NCBI GenBank assembly: GCA_016098155.1
Contig: JAAAJB010000519.1
Coordinates: 1-25,552, forward strand
Source of the DNA: Actinomortierella ambigua
Taxonomy: Eukaryota > Mortierellomycota > Mortierellomycetes > Mortierellales > Mortierellaceae
Length of the DNA stretch: 25,552 bases
Direction of reading: 5' to 3'
The position numbers and the translations under genes are program-made. Below the pieces are notes generated by a model. The model made no database searches. It had not been told where the DNA came from and saw only the letters and a program-made list of their open reading frames with translations. Below are positions 8,993-19,083 of the stretch, one piece after another (position 1 is the first letter of the stretch; every line of letters starts with the position of its first letter).

Positions 8993-11900
8993 ATGTCGTC
9001 GCCTCATCGAGCATTCTACCGCTCATCAGCAAATTCATCCAGATCCTCATCCCCTTCGCCACCTCCACCACTCTTCCCAGGGATGGTCATGCCCCAGGAC
9101 CCACCACCATACTCTAGGCGTAGCAACAACACCTACAACCCACACCACCTGAGTGCGAGCTCCAGCAATTTCTTCTCCGGCAACCATGCCACCACCCGTT
9201 CAGGAGGTACCTTTGCCTCCGTTGCTGCCTCGGCAGCGGCCTTTGTCACCGGCGGAGGTGGGGGAGGCCGGCGCCCTGGCGACCACAACGGCGGCCGGTT
9301 CACGCCATCACGGCATTACCGGTCCCTGAGCAACAGCAGCAACCAGAGCGATCTGCCATCAGCAATGGTCGACAAGCACCCGATCTATTACCCAGGCACG
9401 AACGGACGGTCGTTCAGGAGACGGTTTCTATCCAGAAAGGCCATGACCTACTGTGCCATCCTGGCGGTCATTGCATTGTGCTCGTGCCTGTATCTGCAGC
9501 CGTCGGTCTTCTCATGGCGTAGCCATCCCTCCTCCTCCTCTCCTTCCCATTCTTCTTCGTCGTCATCGTCGGTCGACCATCATCACCATGCAAAGAGCAA
9601 TCACGATAGGGAAGGCGACGGTTATCACAACAAGTACGATTATGACTACCCGCTAGATCGAGACCGCCAGTTGGCCCAGGAGCGGGACCGTGCCTATGAG
9701 CGAGAGCGGCAGCGCGAGCTGGCGATCGAGCGTGAAAAGGAGCAGTTCCAGAAGCAGCAGCAGGAGCGGCAGCGCTGGAAGAAGCAACAGACGACCAAGC
9801 CTGGGGACGTTCATGACGAAGACCGCAACGGCGGGCTGTCGCATATGGACCCGGAGGACTCGATCGACAGCGATGGGATGATTGACCATGGCAGCAACAA
9901 TCACCACCCCAACGTTGGCGGTGACGATGGCAGCCACCAACCCCAAGATCAGCAATCCAACCCAAACTTTGAAGAGTCGAGCCACCGTGTGAAATCCGGT
10001 CAGACACCACTCGACCCAGAGTCGATTGTCCTGTACCGCATCCTGGGCAACGATCTGCCGCCGCGGCACCGACCAGGGCAGACGCTATCGAACGTGCGGT
10101 TCATTTTGGAGCATGAGCCCGAGTTTGGCAAGACGACCAAGGTCTGGGTGCTGAACCGGATTGTGGACCCGTTGGCGGAGCATGCGATCATCCAGCTGCT
10201 GGAGCACCATCGCCAGGAGTACATCCGCATCCCGTTCCGCGAGAGCGAGTACCTGAAGCAGGACTATCGCCTGGAGGACTTTCCTCAGCCAGACTTTTTC
10301 TCGTCCGAGGACTATGCTGCCTTCTCCAAGGTCGCCAAGCTCCGCGTCCTGGATTACACCTACCACGACAAGAACAATTATGCCATGAATAACGTAAGTC
10401 TTGCTCTCTCTCTATCTCTCACACACTCTCACTTTCTCAATTTCGTTCCTCATTTACGCACACACATATACACACATACACACCTTCTGGACTTTATGTC
10501 ATTTTTCTTTTATTCTTGGTTACTCGCTCGGTTTACTGCTATTGTGCCATCCTCCCTCCCTCTCTCCCTCCCCCCGCCCTTTGGCCCAATCGAATCACCT
10601 CATCCAGGCACAAGGTGAAGGAAAGCACGAGGAAAGAGAAAAAAAAAGGGAAGGGGGGGGCAGGAGCAGGAGCAGGGCAGGAAAGAGGATGAGGTGAAAG
10701 GAACCAGTTGCGCGGAGATGCTGAACTGCCGATGCATGTTCACTTGAACCGAAAAAAAAAGTCATATGCATAGCATTGGGAATGAAGGAGAACGTGTCTG
10801 TCTAGGGTTGGGTGGCTCCCACCTATTGTGGGCCTGGAAGGGCCGCATGTGCCTTTTTTTTTCCTCCTTTTTCCCCCTACATTCCCTACTCAACGCACGT
10901 TTGGTTGACAGACTCGGCCCATGGACTGAACGCCAACGGCGAACGATCGTTGGATGGATTCCAATGTCGGTGTCTTTTTTCCTTTTCCCAAGGGTTTCTT
11001 CTCCTTTTTTTGTTCTCTTGGGACATACACCCATTGGACGAACAACACTTGCCTCCCCTCTTTTCTCCCCCCAAAAGCACGAAAAGACAAAGAAAATTAG
11101 GAGACAGTCAAAAAAAAAGCAATGAAATGAGAGGAGGTTGGAAAGGGGAAGACATACAGAAAGAAAAAAAAGAAAAAAAGAGAGAGAGGACTTTGACAGG
11201 GGAACACGAAGCGGATCTGTTGCATCTGGTTCCAATGAAGGTCGTGATTGTAACCTAAGAAAAAGTGGGCCATAGGCATCGTAAAGTCAAGGGAAAAAAA
11301 AGGGAAGGGGGTTGGGGCCAACGAACAACTAGAATGATAGCCACAAACAAGAGGCATCGTTGTGTGTGGTTCTCTTTCAGTCTCTATCTTTTTTTTGGGA
11401 TAAGGAAGGGCAGGCTCATACCCACACCACCACACACAAACACACGCACAAGTGACATGCACGATTGGGTGTTGCGCCAACGAACATTATGTTTAATATG
11501 AAAGGGTCGATCCCAACCACAAGGGTGGCCGTGCCACCCAAAAAAAAAAAAAAAAAGCTCTTGTTGTTTCTATTCATATCCTCACTAAAATTTTGTGAAA
11601 TGTTTTACGCATCATTGTTTTGCATTTGTATTTTTTAGAATGGAGGTCGCAACATTGCTATCCAGCACGGCAAGACACAGATGGACGCGCGGTGGGTGTT
11701 TGCGTTTGACGGCAACTCGTTCCTGACGAACAATGCTATGGCCGAGATCAAGGAGGCGATCCGGGAGCATGGCGAGCGGGTGCGTTACTTTGTGGTGCCA
11801 ATGGCCCGCCTGATCGACAATACACAGCTGCTGAAGGGCATGGACGATCGGCCCAACTCCAAGGAGGAACCCCAAATCATCTTTCGAAACGATGCCCCCG

Positions 11901-14439
11901 AGACCTATAACCCCGATATGCGATACGGTCGTCGGTCTAAGGTAAGCAAGAATTACAAAATCAACTTTGAGGGGGAGTTGTTACGTGTGCCCTGGAAAAA
12001 AAAGTATTGAAACTTTTGGGGGACTCGGAGATATGCTCATTGCACTCCGCCCAAGACTTTTTTGTCTGACATGACCCTAAAATTATAAACTCACCTCTCC
12101 CCGTCCCCCTCTTCTTCTCGTCTTCTCTTTTTTAGCTTGAACTGCTCTGGCGCTTGGGTGCCCTGGAACGCAGCAAGCTGAGCAAACCGTCAGTGTCGTG
12201 GGAACTCTCGGAGCGTGAACCCCTGGCGAACAAGGATGACTTTAAGGTCGTAGGCTGGGTATTCCGTCTGTTTTCGGGCAAGCGGTCTCAGGAGGAGAAC
12301 ACACGGCAATCGGCGGCCATCCGAGCGTACAACCGTCTGTTGGCGATCCAGGACCTGATTGATGGAGTGGACGAGCGCATTGCACGTCGCGGCTTTGGGT
12401 CTCAGAAGCTGTTGATCTACAAGGACAGTGTGTTGCAGGCGAACCGTCAACAGTACTGGATCGGGCAGCCGGGTGCGGCGCGGATGGTGGTCGAGTTGCA
12501 GAGCAAAGGATGTGAGATCCTGGGCCGTCGAGCAGGGTTGTTGAAGAAGACGTCGGCCGAGGATTTGATTATTTACCCGGCGGACAACCAGGGCCAGCCG
12601 ATGGTGCCACCGATCCTGGCCAAGGTCGATGGCGCGAATGCGATCACGCTGCAGAGCATGTACGACGAAGTGACGACGCTGACGATGGCGCATTATTTCA
12701 CGGGCAACGAGACGTTTGCGCGCGCGGCGGCGAACATTGTGCGGTCGACGTTGCTGCAGGAGCACGACCAACGGATCCTGTCGTCGTCGAACCACCATGC
12801 CATGACGGCGGCGGACGAGAACACAGAGTACTTGTTGGACCAAGGGTATTCGTTCCCGGCACTGAACCGATTGCCGCGGTTGATCCCCAAGACCAACGGC
12901 GCGTGGAATGCGCGGCCCATGTTGACGATCCCCAAGGACCTGTTGACGGCGGACACGCTGCCGGCGTTCTTGGACGGGATCCGGATGTTGCACCGGGTGC
13001 ACATGCTGACGCAGAACGAGTTTATCCAGCTCAAGCTGGTGTTTTCGGCCTGGCTGGAACACATGGTCAACTCGCCCGAGGGCGTTCAGTATGCGAAGCA
13101 GGGCGATCATCGGTCGACGTTTATGGATCTGCATGTGGCGGCGCTGGCGGCGATCACGGACGATGTGCGGTTGTTCCTGCGTGTTGTGAATCGGGCGCGG
13201 ATGCGCATCGGCCGACAGTTTATGGTTGTCCAGGATGGCAAGATCAAGATGCCGTATGAGCAGGCGTTTGCACAACGGCAGTCGATGGCGGGTTTGCTGC
13301 AACCGGGCGGCGCGGCTGCAGATGTGACGGGCCAGGAACTGGCGGGCATGTACATTGATGAGGAGACGGATGAAATCGATCTGAGCTTGGATCATTCCCG
13401 GACGCAGAGCAGCAGCTTTACACGTGGGTTGGATTCGCTGATGAAGGATAGTATGATGAGCTCGTCGGCGTCTCAACAACAACAACAGCAGCAGCAGCGG
13501 GCAAAGAAGTCGGGTCAGAACTCCAACAACCAGCATTTTGCCCACAAGAACAACAATAATGGCGGTATCTTTGGAGACCGTAACAAAGACGCGTTTGATG
13601 ATGGCGAGGTGGACATGGATGGCGAGGTCCGCGTCAGCGTCGAGGACCGTAACGAACTGGATGATGATCATATCGAGTATGGTTCGCAACTGGACACGGC
13701 CTCTGGATCCTCGGGTCACGGCGATGGCAGCGATTCGTCGACGTCGGACGACCCGTCCAAGGGCAGCAGCGGCAGCAGCAGCGACCAAGCCGAGGGTGGC
13801 AACAGCAACAACAATATCAACAACAATGGCAATAACCAAGCATTTGCATCATCGACACCACAGATGGTGAACGATGGCGCAGAGCCGGTGTTGTCGGTGC
13901 CAGAGCTGACAGAGAAGTACTCCGCGTTGAATCTGCAGTACTGGACGTTGCTGACGCGCATGATCCACAATGCCAACATGGCGTCGGCGCCAGACGTGTG
14001 GCGCCATCGGACCAAGCGTGGATACCACCTGGGAGACGTTGTACGCAACTATGTCCGTCAGGACCATTACCGATCGAGCGGCGGCAGTGTATCATCATCA
14101 TCGTCGTCGTCATCGTCATCGTCGACCTCGTCGTCTTCGGCGGGACTCCATCGGGCGACGTTGCAGGCGTTGCTGTACACGGCTCGCAAGGGCCACGACC
14201 ACATTCCAGCGCGGTTGTTCTATGTGAACAATGTGGATGCGCATGAGCACTCGGTCGAGGAAGGAAGCCCGCTGGCCAAGGTTCAGGAGCACTTGAACGA
14301 CGAGATGCTCAACTGGGACGATCTTGGGCTGGACTCTGACGTCTTTGAGAAGCTCGAGATGCCCAAGGAGTCGCTGGGTGGAAGCCTGCCCGGCACGGGC
14401 GTGCCGCCCTTCTGGATGCTCGGCGTGATCGAGCAGTAA
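8993..14439 (+). CDS. Type II membrane protein: glycosyltransferase-like domain fused to alginate-lyase-like domain
   Basis: Exons 8993-10393, 11639-11941 and 12136-14439 join in phase 0 to 1,335 residues. Layout: a Ser/Pro-rich cytosolic tail with PPPY at 37-40; FRRRFLSRK before one membrane span (about 150-170), so type II topology; a Ser/His-rich and Arg/Glu/Gln-rich coiled-coil stem (180-335). Next is a globular domain (about 343-600) with LYRILGNDLPPRH, KVWVLNRIVDP, WVFAFDGNSFLTNNAM (Asp491-Gly-Asn493) and RNDAPETYNPDMRYGRRSK, resembling nucleotide-sugar transferases. From about 655 the sequence fits the alginate lyase family: a TLTMAHYFTGNETFARAAAN helix, LTQNEFIQLKLVFSAWLEHM, GDHRSTFMDLHVAALAA, then KYSALNLQYWTLL and PDVWRHRTKRG. 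A Gln/Asn/Ser/Asp-rich insertion (about 945-1150) splits that domain. Likely Golgi or surface polysaccharide synthesis or editing. Activity is inferred; the donor, the acceptor and whether either domain is catalytic are unknown. Confidence 0.75.
10394..11638 (+). other. Long first intron (1,245 bp) of the fusion gene
   Basis: It starts GTAAGT and ends TTTTTTAG, with coding similarity resuming exactly at Asn-Gly-Gly in exon 2 (KNNYAMNN joined to NGGRNIAI). It is unusually long for a fungal intron. It contains CT, CACA and homopolymer tracts and several open frames without recognisable domains. I see no nested gene. Confidence 0.7.
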
Positions 14440-15190
14440 AACCTGGGGGGGGGCCTGCCAATAGGCGGCCACATACCGCACTCTTGTTTCTTTTCTTTTC
14501 TTTTTTTTTCCTTTTTCCCTTTTTTTGTTGACCAAAAAAAAACACACACACACACAAACACCCTCATTCCCTAATCGCTTTTTGTATCTACACGAGCCTT
14601 TTTTTCACTCTCCTCTTTTCATGTACGACTTTCTTTTTTTTTTCAACATCTCTTTCTCCACCTCCTCCTCTCAGCACCATTTAGCATATGCCACGCAACA
14701 CACACATACACACACATTTACTTCATACATACATACATTTTCATCGCCCTCGTTCCTCTTGATCCTCACTTGTATCTTAGCCTTTCTTCCCATTCAATAG
14801 ACAAACAAACAAACAAAAAATACCAAAAAAAAAAATAAATATCCATCATCAAAAATCACCAGTCTTGCATTGATTTTCTTTAGAGGAAGCGAAAAAGATC
14901 TCATGCGAACATGGTGAAAGAAATATTGTCCGCATTGGTATTCGGAGGATAATGGACCATGAGTCATTCAGAAGAGGACGTTTTGCGCCTTGTGATTTAT
15001 AATTTTTTTTTTTTTGTAGTAAGTAGTAGTGGTGGGTGGTGGTGGTGGTCAATAGTGGGGAAATAACATGCTAGAAGAAACGCTCGCTGGAGTTTGATGA
15101 CGTAGAGTAGAGGACAAAATGCGGATGATATTGATGAGAGCCAAGAAGAAACAAAAAAAATAAAATGAGGAAAGAAGAAAAAGGAAGAAA
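14440..15190. other. Convergent intergenic region between the fusion gene and LSM8
   Basis: It holds the 3' ends of two convergent genes. It is rich in T and CA repeats (14527-14725), CAAA repeats (about 14800-14820) and a GGT-rich stretch (about 15025-15060). No further gene is seen. Confidence 0.6.
14834..14839 (+). terminator. Candidate polyadenylation signal (AATAAA)
   Basis: AATAAA lies about 395 bp after the stop codon of the fusion gene in a T-rich then A-rich context. It is a candidate only, because such hexamers occur by chance in A-rich sequence. Confidence 0.35.
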
Positions 15191-15945
15191 CTATAGTACA
15201 AGAGGCTCAATGGGGTCCACCATGAGATTGTCATGGTCCACCTGGCTCTCCAACTCCTCGTCAATCTGGCCGATGATACCACTATGCAATATAAAATGGA
15301 AGGAGTAGAAAAAAAAACGCGGTTTTATGGTGGGAAAAAAGTTAAAAGTAATCCTTTTGGTTTGAAAAACCCCAGGTTTTAAAAAAAAAAAAAAAAAAGA
15401 AGACAAGAGAAAAAAAAAAGCCGTGCAAGCTTACATGGTATCGCCTTTGATGATATATACTCCAATGGGAACTGATTTGACAGGTTCTGTTGCCGAGTAT
15501 ATCCGCTCCTCCGCCTTTGTTAGGATCAAGTTGGTCCGCTGGTCAAATCCTGTCAGTTCGCCCTACGAAAATAAATAAATAAAAAAAAGACGCGTGCGAG
15601 ATTCAGTTAGCATCACAAATCTTCGGATCAGCCTAAAGACCAAGAAAAAAAAAAGCAAAACAAGACAACAACATGGCCGTGTCATATATATGCTTACCAC
15701 GAGCGTACGGCCATCCGTGAGGAAGACCCAGACTTTGCCTATGATGGTGATTCAGAGGGTTGGATCAGTGGGTCAGTAAAGTACGACACGGTACAAAAAA
15801 AAGGAGGGGGGGGGGAGTGGGTCTTTTCCGGACCAACATTCCGAACAGGATCTCCTGATAGCCCCAGCAATAGGAACAAGAAAGAAAGAAGACAAACACG
15901 AAGGCAAGACATACGGTCGGCATATGTTCGCAAATCGTCAGACAT
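15191..15945 (-). CDS. LSM8: U6 snRNA-associated Sm-like protein LSm8
   Basis: Exons on the minus strand are 15945-15915, 15738-15698, 15562-15435 and 15281-15191, all with GT-AG introns, giving 96 residues, the same length as the human protein. The Sm1 motif is VWVFLTDGRTLVGELTGFDQ followed by RTNLIL, the Phe-Asp-x-x-x-Asn core that contacts RNA bases. Sm2 is YIIKGDTIGIIGQIDEE. The IIGQIDEE step and the C-terminal IEPL are typical of LSm8 rather than of LSm1 or other Sm proteins. LSm8 defines the nuclear LSm2-8 ring, which binds the 3' end of U6 snRNA and supports splicing. The start was chosen because the first exon gives MSDDLRTYAD and the split Arg codon restores the frame. The gene is divergent from the DRAP1 gene and probably shares regulatory DNA with it. 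Confidence 0.93.
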
Positions 15946-16543
15946 GTTGGGGGGAAGGTGATGTGATGGAGGTGGAAGGTGGCGTTGATGTGTGTGTGTG
16001 AAGAGTTGATTATCTTGAAGGTGCTGGGTAGGAGAGAGAAGGGGGTGGGTGGGTGGGTGGGGGAAGGGAGGAAGAATGAAATCCGTGTCAATGTGATTTC
16101 ACTCCATGTTCCATGCTGAACTCATTAAGCCACGTGATCATGGGATGCTGTCAACTGCACCCTTCTAAAACAAAAAGAAGAAAAAAAAAAGACCAAAGTA
16201 CATCTTTCCAAACCCCCACCGCACCCGCGATCAGGAGCAACACTCACTCACTCCGAATTCACATTCACCCAAAGGAAAAAAAAAAAATAACAAACAGGAG
16301 GCACCGGTAGCATCTTCGCCCTTCTCCTTTCAGAAACCATCCAAACCAAACGCACAATTTTGATTGGGAAAGAAAAATACTCATTCCAGCAAACTCCAAC
16401 GACGCAGATCGTGAACAGAACTATATCAACCTTCTTTTCTGCTTTTTGTGTTTTTGAAAAAACCCCCCCCCCCCCCCCTTTTCGCGTCCACTCTTTCTCT
16501 TTCTTCACTCATTCTCCATATACATTCTCTCACACAAGGAGCC
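15946..16543. promoter_or_regulatory. Shared intergenic region of the head-to-head LSM8 / DRAP1 pair
   Basis: Only 598 bp separate the two start codons, so the promoters of both genes must overlap or adjoin here unless leaders are very short. The region has a G-quadruplex-type motif on the LSM8 side, a run of about 16 C near 16461-16477 and pyrimidine-rich sequence before the DRAP1 ATG. No obvious TATA box was identified. Confidence 0.6.
16041..16067 (+). other. Strong potential G-quadruplex (GGGT repeats)
   Basis: The plus strand reads GGGGG-T-GGG-T-GGG-T-GGG-T-GGGGG-AA-GGG, that is more than four G-runs with single-base loops. This loop pattern is known to favour very stable parallel quadruplexes. 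It lies 96 bp upstream of the LSM8 start codon. Confidence 0.7.
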
Positions 16544-18156
16544 ATGCGTAGAAACTACAAGACCAAGTTCCCTGTGGTAAGAGGCCGCTCTCCCCTTCCT
16601 TGAGCTTGGGCACGCAGGATTTTGTTTCACCGACCGACAGAAGGAAGGCTGACAATAACGTGGCAAAAGACAGCATCCATATGAAGGCCTCTGAACACGA
16701 AAAAAGGAAAGAAGATGAAGAGAATAAAGGGGATCAAATCCCTTTTTTTTTTCTGTTACTGCTTTGACTCCTCCTTTTGGGACAAAGAAAAAGTCGTTGG
16801 GGATAAAAGACAATAGGGCAGCAGAAACAGACTATGCCCACCTCGGATTGTTGTTAATGCGCTAACTTATGCACCCATGTATCCTTTCATTTTTTTTTTT
16901 TCTATCGCATCGTATCAAACAAAAACTTAGGCGCGTATCAAGAAGATTATGCAGCTGGATGAGGATGTTGGCAAGGTGGCGCAGGCAACACCCGTCTTGA
17001 TCTGTAAGATCCATGGACTTGAAGGATCCAATTTCATATGGACATGGGGCACGAGCACTATTGGGACTGATATGAACAAACATTTCCTTCCTCCATTTTT
17101 GGCCCCCTCTATATAGCCAAAGCATTGGAACTCTTTATGCAGTCCTTGATTGATGAGGCTTGCGTCGAGACGCGAGCCAAGAATGCCAAGCGATTGACTG
17201 TGGCTCATTTGTAAGTTTGGATTGAGGAAGGAAAATAATAGGAACAATGGATTCAAGGAAGGAAATCTCTCTCCCCTCTCACTTCGTCCATGCGGGATGA
17301 AAACAGTCGACAATCTCAGGATACGTGAAAGGAGGGAAGAGTCAATAATGCAACATGAAAAAAAGCCGAACCCTTGAGGAATTGGGATAGGAAGGAGGGT
17401 GGTGAGGAGGAAGAAGTCGACCCAAGAAAGTCTCGAGATACTAAACTTTTTCTACCATGCCATTGTTTCCCAACCTACATTGTGTGTGTGTATGTTTTTT
17501 CTTTATAATAGGAAAAAGACAATCCAGGACAAGGATCAGTTTGACTTTTTGCGGGACATTGTGGCCAACGTGGCGGATCCTGCAGAATCTCGAGCGGCAG
17601 AAAAGGCGTCGGCAGACAAGGGTGGCAGCGAAGGCCCTTCATCAGCAGTAGCAGCAGTACCAACACCACCGCCGCCATCAACAAGGAGGGGACGGGGCTC
17701 AAAGGCAACGCCATCAGCACCAGGTGCTTCGGGACGTAGACGAAGAACAGCCGCTGCTACAAAGACGGCTGCGACATCCTCCTCAAATACCAACGGCGAT
17801 GTCAAGATGGCAGAGGATGAAGAGGAGGATGAAGAGGAAGAAGAGGAAGAGGCAAAAGCAGAAGAGGAAGCAGACGAGGAAGAGGAAGTCATGGAGACCC
17901 CCCAAGCCTCGTTTGCAATGATGGAGTCCATGGCAGGACGGTCCTTGGGGCGGAAAGGGTAAGAACACAAAAAAAATGGGGAGAAAGGTTGCTCTCATGA
18001 AGGTCAGGTTTGCGCAAGGAAAAAAAAAGGACGCGTGTAGAAAAAAAGGCGCTGATCACGTATCTGGTTTTTTTTTCTCTTTTTTTTCGGTTGGGTTCTT
18101 CCCATGATCATAGAAAATCGGCACGAGACGAAGACGAAGACGACTACGACGCATGA
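16544..18156 (+). CDS. DRAP1: Negative cofactor 2 alpha (DRAP1 / Bur6), histone-fold TBP repressor subunit
   Basis: Exons 16544-16576, 16931-17003, 17117-17210, 17512-17958 and 18114-18156 give 229 residues. The N-terminal 85 residues are a histone fold of the NC2-alpha type: TKFPVARIKKIMQLDEDVGK, then VLISKALELFMQSLIDEAC, AKNAKRLTVAHLKKTI and DQFDFLRDIVANV. NC2-alpha pairs with NC2-beta (Dr1), clamps TBP on promoter DNA and blocks TFIIA/TFIIB. The FPVARIKKIMQ start and the QFDFL end separate it from NF-YC and from Dpb3-like proteins, though those remain the nearest alternatives. The C-terminal region is low complexity: a Pro run, an Arg-rich GRRRRT patch, a long Glu/Asp run and an acidic last exon ending DEDEDDYDA. 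Intron 4 is supported because its removal joins GRKG to that tail. It runs divergently from LSM8. Confidence 0.9.
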
Positions 18157-19083
18157 TGACTGCCCGCACTTTATTCACCCATCTGTGTGCTTTCCTGGTT
18201 TTTTTTTTCCTTCCTCTTTCTTCTTCTTTTTGTCTCCTCTTCTCTCTTCTCAGTTTTCCTTTACCATTCTTGTAATACTAGCTCACTACAAAAAAAAAAA
18301 GAATCAAACCACTCCATTGTCTCCAACATCCAACATAAAAAAAAAGATAACTGTTTTTGCTCTGCAATTTTCATGAATTCTCCTTCTACCCTATTCTTAG
18401 AGGCGTTTGACGGTCTAAGAACACAAAAATTCTCCTAGCACCACAGAACCTCCGATCCGAACATCACCCCACCCCCCCCCCATCCCCTGTTCTTCCTCTA
18501 CTCTGGCCACTTGGCCCCCCCGCCCCCAACTTCTCTCGAGAGAAAGAACCTACCATCCCTTCCGCTCCCTTAATTCCCCTGAAACCACATCTTGCATCAA
18601 AACCATGCAACGGCCTCTCTTTGTAAGACGTATCACATTCTTGTACGGAGTAGAGTTACCGGAATGCAAAAGGGAAACTCAGGGGAGTGGGGGGGGGAAA
18701 GGGCATCCTGGACAAGTTAATGGAGGCATTTTTCGTGCAACAATAATGTATTATACAACTGTACACGCATTCTGCTGAGTTTTCTTGATTTCATAGTTCG
18801 TGTTGGTTTGTGTTTTATGAGAGAGCCAGAAAACAAGAGCTTTAAAAAGACATCATAGAGAAAAATGCAAATGCCAAAAAAAAAATGGGTAAAGGTACAA
18901 TCTATCTACAAAGAGAAAAAAAATAAAGGTTTTGTGGGTATGTGTATATGTGTGTGTGGAGTGCGAGAGAGAGAGAGAAAGGAGGGGAAAGGAATGATGA
19001 TGATAGTTTCTTGCTAGTAAAAATATAATAATGAGAATAAGAATAACATTCATCATCCCACAATATTACATGATGTGTTTAGT
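18157..19083. other. Convergent intergenic region, no gene seen
   Basis: This 927-bp stretch lies between the 3' ends of DRAP1 and the minus-strand membrane protein gene. It holds T-rich and A-rich tracts, a C-rich stretch (about 18468-18530) and a short GA repeat near 18965-18978. None of the short frames looks coding. Confidence 0.6.

Noticed and set aside
9468..10010. 180-codon minus-strand frame opposite exon 1 of the fusion gene
   Set aside because: It is antisense shadow of a supported exon, with Arg/Gly/Ala-rich composition.
12190..13839. 549-codon minus-strand open frame opposite exon 3 of the fusion gene
   Set aside because: It is Arg/His/Leu-rich with no domain, exactly antisense to a well-supported coding exon, and explained by that exon's codon bias.
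17536..17970. 144-codon minus-strand Ser/Ala-rich frame in DRAP1
   Set aside because: It is the antisense reading of the Glu/Asp repeat of DRAP1 exon 4.
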